DNA of 64,000 nt from positions 1 to 64,000 of the forward strand of contig NZ_JAAALE010000012.1 of NCBI RefSeq assembly GCF_009905735.1, in the 5' to 3' direction. Made by a program: the position numbers and the translations under genes. The notes beneath the pieces are model-generated. The model saw only the letters and a program-made list of their open reading frames with translations. It was not told where the DNA came from and did not search any database. Shown here piece after piece: positions 36,858-44,462 of this stretch (positions are counted from its first letter, which is position 1; every line of letters starts with the position of its first letter). Origin of the DNA: Porphyrobacter sp. SLTP. Lineage in GTDB: Bacteria; Pseudomonadota; Alphaproteobacteria; Sphingomonadales; Sphingomonadaceae.

Positions 36858-37244
36858 TCATTTGCGAGCCACTTCGAACAGCGACCAGATAAGGCCGACC
36901 AATGCGGTTGCGAAGGCCATACCGATCAGAATGGTGAGAAAGCCGAGGTCGATATTGCCGGGGTTGGAACTGCCCGGCTCGTAAACCTTGCCGAAGAAGC
37001 TGCCGAACAGCATTCCGAGACACGCCGCCCAACCGGCGATGAACACATGGCTGCGCAGCGGCGTGGGTCGGCTCATCAGAATCGCGCCCGCCAGCAGCAA
37101 CCCACCGGTCCAGTAATCGTCGAACCAGAACGGCCAAGGCCGCCCTGTCCCCCAGGTGCGGATTGCTTCGCCGATCATCAACGACAGGGCAAGCCCGCCG
37201 CCGAGCACACGAAGGACAGCAAGCGAACGGCTCGGGCGGATCAC
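36858..37244 (-). CDS. Hypothetical membrane protein
   Basis: A 128-aa protein with about four hydrophobic helices (VLRVLGGGLALSLMIGEA, a central pair, and a last one ending LIWSLFEVARK). No motif I recognise. It starts with GTG overlapping the TGA of the isovaleryl-CoA dehydrogenase gene (GTGA), so it is translated with it, but it has no obvious role in leucine breakdown. Confidence 0.7.
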   Translation of the reverse strand: MIRPSRSLAVLRVLGGGLALSLMIGEAIRTWGTGRPWPFWFDDYWTGGLLLAGAILMSRPTPLRSHVFIAGWAACLGMLFGSFFGKVYEPGSSNPGNIDLGFLTILIGMAFATALVGLIWSLFEVARK

Positions 37245-38407
37245 CCCGCCGCCCCGATCAGCTCCCGCCCGATCAGCATCCGGCGGATCTCGTTCGTGCC
37301 CGCGCCGATGTCGAGCAGCTTGGCGTCGCGCATGTAGCGCTCCACCGGCCAGTCGGTGGTGTAGCCCGCGCCGCCCAGCGCCTGCACGCTTTCGGCGGCG
37401 ACCTTGAAGGCGTTCTCGCTCGCGAGCAAAATCACGCCCGCCGCATCGAACCGCGTCGTCTGGCCCGCGTCACACGCCTTGGCGACCGCATAGGTGTAGG
37501 CGCGGGCCGATTGCAGGGCGACGTACATGTCGGCGACCTTGGCCTGCATCAGTTGGAAGGAGCCAATCGGCTTCCCGAACTGCTTCCTTTCGCGCAGGTA
37601 GGGGATCACGGTGTCGAGGCACGCCTGCATGATGCCGAGTTGCAATCCGGCGAGCACCACGCGCTCGTAATCCAGCCCGCTCATCAACACACCGACGCCG
37701 CCATTGAGCGGGCCCATGATGCGGTCTTCGGGGACGAAGCAGTCGTTGAACACCAGCTCGGCGGTGGGGGAGCCCTTCATGCCGACCTTGGAAATCTTCT
37801 GGCCGATGGCAAAGCCCTCGTCGCCCTTCTCGATCAGGAAGGCGGTGATGCCGCGCGATCCGGCGTGGCCATCGGTCTTGGCATAGACCACCAGCGTATC
37901 GGCCTCGGGTGCGTTGGTGATCCAGAATTTGGTGCCGTTGAGGACGTAGCCACCCTGCACCGCATCTGCCTTGAGCTTCATCGAGACCACGTCGCTGCCC
38001 GCGCCCGCTTCGGACATGGCGAGGCTGCCGACATGTTCACCGCTGATCAGCTTGGGGAGATACTTGGCCTTTTGCTCATCATCCCCCCAGCGGCGAATCT
38101 GGTTGAGGCAGAGGTTGGAATGCGCGCCGTAGGAAAGCCCGACGCTGGCACTCGCCCGCGAGACTTCCTCGACCGCGATCACATGCTCCAGATAGCCGAG
38201 CCCCAGCCCGCCCCATTCTTCCTCGACCGTAATGCCATGCAGGCCCAGCGCGCCCATCGGCTCCCACAATTCGCGCGGGAAGCGGTCTTCGCGGTCGGTG
38301 CGCTCGGCCAAGGGCGAGATCTGCTCGTCGGCGAAGCGCGCGGTGGTGTCGCGGATCATCTCGGCCGCTTCGCCAAGGTGGAAGTCGAAATCGGGGGTCG
38401 CGCGCAT
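37241..38407 (-). CDS. ivd: Isovaleryl-CoA dehydrogenase
   Basis: A 388-aa FAD enzyme that oxidises isovaleryl-CoA to 3-methylcrotonyl-CoA, the step before methylcrotonyl-CoA carboxylase. Start at 38407 (MRATPDFDFHLGEAAEMIRD), GCAGGA upstream. It shows AMSEAGAGSDVVSMKLKA, KFWITNAPEADTLVVYAKT, LDYERVVLAG with the Glu at the position used by IVD enzymes, and the C-terminal YMRDAKLLDIGAGTNEIRRM. Its gene heads a minus-strand run reaching mccB. Confidence 0.94.
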   Translation of the reverse strand: MRATPDFDFHLGEAAEMIRDTTARFADEQISPLAERTDREDRFPRELWEPMGALGLHGITVEEEWGGLGLGYLEHVIAVEEVSRASASVGLSYGAHSNLCLNQIRRWGDDEQKAKYLPKLISGEHVGSLAMSEAGAGSDVVSMKLKADAVQGGYVLNGTKFWITNAPEADTLVVYAKTDGHAGSRGITAFLIEKGDEGFAIGQKISKVGMKGSPTAELVFNDCFVPEDRIMGPLNGGVGVLMSGLDYERVVLAGLQLGIMQACLDTVIPYLRERKQFGKPIGSFQLMQAKVADMYVALQSARAYTYAVAKACDAGQTTRFDAAGVILLASENAFKVAAESVQALGGAGYTTDWPVERYMRDAKLLDIGAGTNEIRRMLIGRELIGAAG

Positions 38408-38521
38408 TTTATGTCCTGCGGGTGTAATGATTGTTCTGTGATGCCGCATAGCAAGCCATCGGCGAAAGGCCAATCGCTGGCGCTGGCGCGGGGCGTCTAA
38501 CCTCGCTAATCATGGCGGCGC

Positions 38522-39304
38522 ATGACGACGCCTTCACCCCTGCTCCGCTTCGACGGGGTGATCTGCCGCTTCGGCGAGGTCACGGCGGTGGGCGCAGTGG
38601 GGGCCGGCGTCACCTGCGATCTGGTGCCCGGCAGTTTCGTCGCCCTGGTCGGGGCGTCAGGCTCGGGCAAATCGACGCTGCTGAAAACGGTGAACACGCT
38701 GGTCGCGCCGTCCGAGGGCCGGGTGCTGTTCGCAGGCGAGGACGTGGCGGGGCTCAAGCCTGCGCATCTGCGCCGCCGGGTCGGCTATGTGTTTCAGGGC
38801 ATTGGCCTGTTCCCGCATTTCTCGGTGGCCGAGAACATCGCCATCGGCCCGCGCCTCGCCGGGGAGAAACTCGCCCCGCAGCGGATCGCCGAACTGCTCG
38901 CGCTGGTCGAGCTTGACCCGGCCTACGCCACCCGGATGCCCGACGAACTCAGCGGCGGCCAGCGCCAGCGGGTCGGCGTGGCCCGTGCGCTGGCGGGCGG
39001 GCCGGAGCTGCTGCTGATGGACGAACCCTTCGGCGCGCTCGATCCTGTCACCCGGGACGCGCTGGGCCGCAAGGTGCGCGAACTCCACGATGCGCTGCGG
39101 CTTACGACCGTCATGGTGACGCATGACATGGCCGAAGCGCTGCTGCTGGCGGACCGGGTGCTGGTGATGGACAAGGGCCAGCTGGTCGCCGACGAAAGCC
39201 CACGCGCGCTGCTGGCAGGGGCGGGCGGCCCGGTGGCGCAGCGCTTGGTCGCCGTCCCGCGCCATCAGGCCGAACGGCTCGCCGCGATGGAAGCACAGGG
39301 CTGA
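38522..39304 (+). CDS. Osmoprotectant ABC transporter, ATP-binding protein
   Basis: A 260-aa ATPase with GASGSGKSTLL (Walker A, about residue 40), YVFQGIGLFPHFSVAENI (Q-loop), ELSGGQRQRVGVARAL, LLLMDEPFGALD and TVMVTHDMAEAL. The order and the neighbour identify an OpuC/OsmV-type importer for glycine betaine, choline or related solutes. The stop overlaps the start of the fused permease-binding-protein gene as TGATG. Confidence 0.92.
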   Translation: MTTPSPLLRFDGVICRFGEVTAVGAVGAGVTCDLVPGSFVALVGASGSGKSTLLKTVNTLVAPSEGRVLFAGEDVAGLKPAHLRRRVGYVFQGIGLFPHFSVAENIAIGPRLAGEKLAPQRIAELLALVELDPAYATRMPDELSGGQRQRVGVARALAGGPELLLMDEPFGALDPVTRDALGRKVRELHDALRLTTVMVTHDMAEALLLADRVLVMDKGQLVADESPRALLAGAGGPVAQRLVAVPRHQAERLAAMEAQG

Positions 39305-40842
39305 TGCAGGACATCTGGGACATCCTCCCCGGCCTGGGTGACAAGCTCGCCGCGCATGTGGTGTTGTCGGCCAGCGCGATTGGCCTTGCGATGCTGATCG
39401 CCCTGCCGATGGCGGTGTGGGCGAGCCGCTCTGCGATCGTCTCGCGTCTTGCCCTGAGCCTTGCGAGCCTCGTCCAGACCATCCCGGCGCTCGCCCTGCT
39501 GGCGCTGTTCTTCCCGCTGCTGCTCTCCCTGCGGACGGTGTTCGGTGAGGGGCTGCCGACACTCGGGTTCCTGCCGGCGCTGATGGCGCTGACGCTCTAT
39601 GCGCTGCTGCCGATCCTGCGCAACGCGGTGACGGCGCAGGCCAATCTCGACGAGGGCGTGCTGGAGGCCGCCGACGGCGTCGGCATGACCAAGTGGCAGA
39701 AGCTCTATCTTGTCGAAGCGCCGCTGTCCGCCCCCTTCATCATGGCCGGCATCCGCACTGCAAGCGTGTGGACCATCGGCGCGGCAACACTGGCCACCAC
39801 CATCGGCCAACCGAGCCTGGGCGATCCGATCTTCGCGGGGTTGCAAACCCAGAACTGGGCGCTGGTGCTGGCGGGATGCGTGGCGAGCGCAGGGCTGGCG
39901 CTGGCGGCGGATAACCTGCTGTGGGTGATCGAAGTCGGGTTGGCCAAACGCTCGCGCTGGATGACGTTTGGCGGGATGGCGGTGGTTGGCCTCGGCATCC
40001 TCGCTGCGCTCTGGGCGCAAAGCGCGGGGAGCGACGAGCGCCGCATCGTCATCGCCTCCAAGCAGTTCTCCGAGCAATATATCCTCGCCCAGCTGATCGG
40101 CGCGCGGCTGGAAGCGGCGGGTTACGCGGTCGAATATCGCGACGGGCTGGGAAGCGCGGTGGTGCACTCCGCCGTCGCCTCCTCCAGCATCGACATCTCG
40201 GTGGATTACACCGGGACGATCTGGACGAACTATCTCAAGCGCGCCGACAACCCCGGCCGCGAGGCAATGTACGAGACGATCCGCGATTGGGAGTGGCGGC
40301 AGAACGGGGTGAAGGTGCTGGGCCGCCTCGGGTTCGAGAACGCCTATGCCTTCGCCATGCGCAGCGACCGGGCGAAGGAACTGGGCGTCACCTCGCTCAC
40401 CGATCTGGTCGGCAAGGCGCCGAACCTGACCGTCGGCGGGGACCCCGAATTCTTCGAGCGGCCCGAATGGCTGGCGGTGCGTGACGCCTATGGCCTGCGC
40501 TTCGGCCAATCGCGCAATTTCGCCCCAACCTTCATGTACAATGCGCTGGCGTCAGGCGAGGCGGATGTGATCAGCGCCTATACCTCGGACGGGAGGATCG
40601 CGGCGGACAGGCTGGTGGTGCTGGCCGACCCCAAGGGCGCGCTGCCGAGCTATGACGCGCTGCTGATGCTCTCCCCCCGCATCGCCGACAACAAAGGCGT
40701 GATCGCCGCGCTCGAACCATTGCTCGGCGCGATCAGTGTCGAAGCAATGCGAGAAGCGAACCTGGCGGTCGATCGCGAGGATGCCAAGAAGCTGACGCCG
40801 AAAGCCGCGGCAGCGGAATTGGCGGCAAAGATTGGACTTTAG
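39304..40842 (+). CDS. Osmoprotectant ABC permease fused to substrate-binding domain
   Basis: A 512-aa fusion. Residues about 1-235 are an OpuB-type permease with the EAA-like loop LEAADGVGMTKWQKLYLVEAP; residues about 240-512 are an OpuAC/OpuC-type binding domain (RRIVIASKQFSEQYILAQL, DISVDYTGTIWTNYL, GADVISAYTSDGRIA-like). The binding protein is thus tethered at the membrane by the last transmembrane helix. Such fusions are known in this transporter group. Ligand not determinable here; betaine-like solutes are likely. Confidence 0.92.
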   Translation: MQDIWDILPGLGDKLAAHVVLSASAIGLAMLIALPMAVWASRSAIVSRLALSLASLVQTIPALALLALFFPLLLSLRTVFGEGLPTLGFLPALMALTLYALLPILRNAVTAQANLDEGVLEAADGVGMTKWQKLYLVEAPLSAPFIMAGIRTASVWTIGAATLATTIGQPSLGDPIFAGLQTQNWALVLAGCVASAGLALAADNLLWVIEVGLAKRSRWMTFGGMAVVGLGILAALWAQSAGSDERRIVIASKQFSEQYILAQLIGARLEAAGYAVEYRDGLGSAVVHSAVASSSIDISVDYTGTIWTNYLKRADNPGREAMYETIRDWEWRQNGVKVLGRLGFENAYAFAMRSDRAKELGVTSLTDLVGKAPNLTVGGDPEFFERPEWLAVRDAYGLRFGQSRNFAPTFMYNALASGEADVISAYTSDGRIAADRLVVLADPKGALPSYDALLMLSPRIADNKGVIAALEPLLGAISVEAMREANLAVDREDAKKLTPKAAAAELAAKIGL

Positions 40843-40857
40843 AAGGTTACGCTGGAA

Positions 40858-40950
40858 CGGTCGCAAAGCGACCGCAAGGCCGACCGGCCGCCCGCAGCGA
40901 TGCCGCCGTCAGGCGGCGTGAGCGAGGATACGGCACGCCGAATGGCGTGC
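40858..40950 (-). repeat. Three-hairpin structured repeat, copy A
   Basis: Read on the minus strand from 40950: hairpin 1 GCACGCC-ATTC-GGCGTGC, linker CGT, core ATCCTCGCTCAC, hairpin 2 GCCGCC-TGAC-GGCGGC, conserved linker CTGCGGGCGGCCGG then TCGGCCTTG, hairpin 3 CGGTCGC-TTT-GCGACCG. A second copy with changed but still pairing stems lies at 53181-53270. It starts 6 T after the stop of the DUF2147 gene on the same strand. Confidence 0.85.
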
Positions 40951-40956
40951 AAAAAA

Positions 40957-41376
40957 TCAAGACGCCTTGCGCCACACCTGCGTCTGACAGAACGGCCCGA
41001 TGCAGCCCTTCACCTCCAGCACACCAGCACCCTTGCGGCGGATCACCGAGCGGTAGCTCTTGCCGCTTTTGGGATCGTAGATCTGCCCACGCCACACATC
41101 GCCATCCGCGGCGAAGGCCGAGAGGATCGCGATGCCCAGCAGGCGGCGTTTGCGCTTGCCGGGGTCGGGGTTGTTGACGTCGCGCTGATCATTGCCCTGC
41201 GGCGGGGGGACAAGGAATTTCTCGATCGTGCCGCACATCGTCTTGCCACAGGGGGCGATCAGGATCACCGCGTCCTTCTCGGCCGTCAGCCAGCGTCCCG
41301 AAACCGGCTCGGCCGCGCTGGCAGGCACCGCCAGCGCCAGTCCGGCCACGAGTAGCATCCGCCGCAGTCGCATCAT
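40957..41376 (-). CDS. DUF2147 exported protein
   Basis: Start at 41376 (MMRLRRMLLVAGLALAVPAS), whose ATG overlaps the methyltransferase stop (TGATG). A signal peptide ends near ASAAEP. The mature part GRWLTAEKDAVILIAPCGKT, MCGTIEKFL, a NNPDPGKRKRRLLG stretch and WRGQIYDPKSGKSYRS is the DUF2147 pattern, a small periplasmic beta-barrel with four Cys here. Function unknown. Confidence 0.88.
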   Translation of the reverse strand: MMRLRRMLLVAGLALAVPASAAEPVSGRWLTAEKDAVILIAPCGKTMCGTIEKFLVPPPQGNDQRDVNNPDPGKRKRRLLGIAILSAFAADGDVWRGQIYDPKSGKSYRSVIRRKGAGVLEVKGCIGPFCQTQVWRKAS

Positions 41377-43379
41377 CAATCGAACCCCACCCCGAACGGC
41401 CAGCGCCGCCCACATAGCCCGAGCACCTTGAACAAGGTGCCCATCTGCGAATCCTCGACCAGCCGGTCACGCTGCCGCTTGATCTTATCTTTCTCGTAGG
41501 GGTTGCGGCGCTGGAGCGCCTCCATCCGCGTGTCGATCCCCATCTGGCGCAGCCATTCGCCCTGATATTGCAGCCCCATCACATCCGCGCCGTTATCGGC
41601 GGCGACCTGCTGGAGCAGCTCGAAATCGACATGCGCGGTCAGATCGGCGTCGCCGGGATGCGCGAAGATATCGACCTTCTTGTGCGATTTCAGCGCCTGC
41701 ATTGTCGAGCCTGAGCGCAGTTCCATATGGCCGTAATCGATCACCAGCGCCGCGCCACCCTGATCCTTCAGACGCCGCGCGATCTCGGCCATCAGTGCGA
41801 CCGCGGCAGGGCTGGTCTCGATCATCGCGCCTTGCGCCGCTGTCACCCAGCTGGCGGGCACCAGATGATCCATCCGCTCCTTGCCCGCCATGAAGATAAA
41901 GTCCTCGCCATCGAGCCCGACCAACCGGTCAAACCAGCCATCGGCGGAGCGCATCAGTTGGTGCACGGGCAGCGCGTCGAAGAATTCGTTGGCGACGATC
42001 AGCAGCGGGGCATCGTCAGGCAGGGTCGAAATGTCGTGGTGATGGTGGCACTCGGGGAAGGCCTCGCGCTGAATCTTGCGCAAGCTCGCCGAGGTTTCGA
42101 CGAAGTGGATCTCCGGCGCGAAATCATAGCGCCTTGCGGCTGCCAGCGCGTCCTTCGCAAGCGTCCCCCGACCGGGGCCAAGCTCGACATAATGGATGCG
42201 CTTGCGGCTGCCCATACGGACCCACAGGTCCACCAGCCACAGCCCGATCAGCTCGCCGAACATCTGGCTGACTTCGGGCGCGGTGATGAAATCGCCCTGC
42301 TCGCCCAGGGGATCGCGGCTGGCGTAATAGCGCGCGTTGCTTTCGCCCATGTACTGCGCGAGGCTGATCGGGCCGGTCTCGCGGATGAGGCGCTTGAGCG
42401 TGGCGGGAACATCGACATTTGCGCGGGCGAGGACTTCCGCTTCGAGCCGCGCCTGTTCGGCAGCCTTGGCCTCGGCCTCGGCGCGGGCAGCGGCTTCCGC
42501 AGCGGCGGCTTCGGCAGCGAGGCGCGCGGCTTCTGCCGCAGCGGCTTCCTCGGCTTCGCGGCGGGCCTGTTCCTCGGCAGCAAGGCGCGCGGCCTCTTCG
42601 GCGGCGATGCGAGCGGCTTCCTCGGCGTCGGCCTTGGCCTTGGCTTCCGCTTTGGCGCGGGCCTTGGCTTCGGCGGCGAGCCGGGCCTTTTCTTCCGCTT
42701 CGGCCTTGGCCTTGGCTTCCGCTTCCGCCTTGGCACGGGCCTTGGCCTCTGCCTTGGCGCGGGCTTCGGCTTCCTTCTTCAGACGGGCTTCTTCTTCGGC
42801 CTTGGCGCGCGCTTCGGCTTCGGCGCGGGCGCGCTCTTCGGCTTCGCGGCGAGCAACTTCCTCGGCGGCGGCCTTGGCGGCAGCGGCAGCGGCCTCAGCC
42901 TCACGGCGGGCCTGTTCTACAGCTTCGGCGCGGGCTTTGGCTTCAGCGATTTCGCGGGCTTTGGCTTCCTTGCGCAGCCGCGCTTCCTCGGCGGCTTTGG
43001 CCCGCGCCTCGGCCTCGGCGCGCGCGCGGGCTTCGGCTTCCGCCTGCTTGCGGGCACGCGCTTCGGCGGCGGCTTTCTCGCGGGCTTCGCGTTCGGCAGC
43101 GGCGCGGGCCTCAGCCTCTTCCTTCTCTCGCGCGCGCGCTTCCTTCAGCGCACGGGCGCGTTCTTCGGCTTCGGCCTTGGCGCGGGCGAGTTCTTCAGCC
43201 TTCGCACGGGCAGCGGCTTCGGTCCGGGCGCGGGCTTCGGCCTTGGCCTGTTCGCGCGCCTGTGCCTCGGCCGCCGCGCGCGCGGCCGGATCCGGCGCGC
43301 GGCGCGCAACACTTTCGGGTTCGGGCTTCGGATCGATCAGCCTGAGCGCGCTGCGCCAGACTGCCGCGCCGCCGTTCAA
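41376..43379 (-). CDS. NDUFAF7/MidA-like methyltransferase with long A/E/K/R-rich N-terminus
   Basis: The C-terminal roughly 345 residues are a class I SAM-dependent methyltransferase of the MidA/NDUFAF7 family (ISLAQYMGESNARYYASRD, GDFITAPEVSQMFGELIGLW, YVELGPGRGTLAKDAL, VANEFFDALPVHQL), which in mitochondria methylates an arginine in Complex I. Before it lie about 290 residues made almost only of Ala, Glu, Lys and Arg in short repeats (units like EARAKAEAE), predicted as one long helix. I place the start at the TTG 43379, which overlaps the lgt stop as TTGA; the frame stays open to 43472. A TolA-like extension on this enzyme is unusual. A start near the folded domain is not excluded, but no ATG or GTG is present there. 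Confidence 0.7.
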   Translation of the reverse strand: MNGGAAVWRSALRLIDPKPEPESVARRAPDPAARAAAEAQAREQAKAEARARTEAAARAKAEELARAKAEAEERARALKEARAREKEEAEARAAAEREAREKAAAEARARKQAEAEARARAEAEARAKAAEEARLRKEAKAREIAEAKARAEAVEQARREAEAAAAAAKAAAEEVARREAEERARAEAEARAKAEEEARLKKEAEARAKAEAKARAKAEAEAKAKAEAEEKARLAAEAKARAKAEAKAKADAEEAARIAAEEAARLAAEEQARREAEEAAAAEAARLAAEAAAAEAAARAEAEAKAAEQARLEAEVLARANVDVPATLKRLIRETGPISLAQYMGESNARYYASRDPLGEQGDFITAPEVSQMFGELIGLWLVDLWVRMGSRKRIHYVELGPGRGTLAKDALAAARRYDFAPEIHFVETSASLRKIQREAFPECHHHHDISTLPDDAPLLIVANEFFDALPVHQLMRSADGWFDRLVGLDGEDFIFMAGKERMDHLVPASWVTAAQGAMIETSPAAVALMAEIARRLKDQGGAALVIDYGHMELRSGSTMQALKSHKKVDIFAHPGDADLTAHVDFELLQQVAADNGADVMGLQYQGEWLRQMGIDTRMEALQRRNPYEKDKIKRQRDRLVEDSQMGTLFKVLGLCGRRWPFGVGFD

Positions 43380-44254
43380 GCCGGCGCGCTGATCCCCGCC
43401 GCCAGCGGCTTCTTCCGCAGCGCGTAGAACACGACAATCAACCCAGTCAGGATAAGCGGTATCGTCAGCCATTGCCCCATCGATAGCCCGGTTCGGGCCG
43501 CAAAGTCAGCCAGTTGTTGATCCGGCTCGCGGAAAAACTCATTCACGAAGCGCGACACCCCCATGCCGGTGGTGAAGACCCCCGCCAGCAGGCCGGGCCG
43601 ATAGCGCGCACGGGTGAACCAGAACAGCGCCAACATGATGACGAGCATCGCCAGCCCTTCCAGCCCCGCCTGATAGAGCTGGCTGGGATGGCGCGACAAA
43701 TCACCGGCGCGGGGGAAGACCATCGCCCAGGGCACATCGCTGACCCGGCCCCAGAGCTCGCCATTGACGAAGTTTGCGAGGCGGCCGAGCAACATCCCCA
43801 TCGGCACCCCGACGCTGACGTAATCGACCACGCGGATGAAATTGAGCTTATCGCGCCATGCCACGTAAGCCATTGCCAGCGTCACCCCGGCGAGGCCGCC
43901 GTGGAAGCTCATACCGCCGTCCCACAGCCGCAGCAGCTTCCACGTCACGAAGCCATCGCCGGAAAAGCCGGTCCACAGGCTCTGGTCGTAGAACATCGCA
44001 TAGCCCAGCCGCCCGCCGAGAATCACCCCGAGCGTGCAGTAGAAAAACAGATCGTCAGCATGGCGCTGCGCCATCGGCGCGCCGGGCTGCTTCAGCATCT
44101 TGGAGGTATGCCAATAGGCGAAGATCACCCCGATCAGGTAAGCAAGCGAATAGAACCGCAGGGTAAAAAACCCGAGTTCGATCCCCGGTTTGAGGCCGAA
44201 ATCGGTCCAGTAGATCGGATCGGCAGGGATGCTTGCGGCAAGTAGTGACAGCAC
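43376..44254 (-). CDS. lgt: Prolipoprotein diacylglyceryl transferase
   Basis: Lgt attaches diacylglycerol to the lipobox Cys of prolipoproteins in the inner membrane. The 292-aa protein has about seven membrane segments, WDGGMSFHGGLAG and the signature GRLANFVNGELWGR followed by RHPSQLYQAGLEG. It heads the minus-strand set lgt - methyltransferase - DUF2147, all with overlapping ends. The 208 bp to the divergent ligase holds the start region for both. Confidence 0.96.
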   Translation of the reverse strand: MLSLLAASIPADPIYWTDFGLKPGIELGFFTLRFYSLAYLIGVIFAYWHTSKMLKQPGAPMAQRHADDLFFYCTLGVILGGRLGYAMFYDQSLWTGFSGDGFVTWKLLRLWDGGMSFHGGLAGVTLAMAYVAWRDKLNFIRVVDYVSVGVPMGMLLGRLANFVNGELWGRVSDVPWAMVFPRAGDLSRHPSQLYQAGLEGLAMLVIMLALFWFTRARYRPGLLAGVFTTGMGVSRFVNEFFREPDQQLADFAARTGLSMGQWLTIPLILTGLIVVFYALRKKPLAAGISAPA

Positions 44255-44462
44255 GGAGCGAACCTCTTATTGACAATGAGATGCCGTATCGGCGGGCCCG
44301 AAGCGAACAAGTTTGGGCCCCGGTCGCGCTGGCGCTTCTGGCACAGCATCCGGGGCAGGGGAAGGGGCGCGGGATCGCCGGGCAGAATGGGACAGGCAAT
44401 TCGGACGTGGGTCGCACCCCGGCTGGACGGCCGCAACAACAATGAGAGAGGAACATCACCGC

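Noticed and set aside
40933..40956. Terminator after the DUF2147 gene
   Set aside because: The six T lie before the hairpin in the direction of transcription, not after it, so it does not fit an intrinsic terminator; I treat the hairpin as part of the three-hairpin repeat.
42337..43392. Ala/Ser-rich plus-strand frame opposite the charged repeat
   Set aside because: It is produced by reading the GCC/GAA/AAG repeat of the methyltransferase extension backwards. The minus-strand frame continues into a real domain, this one does not.
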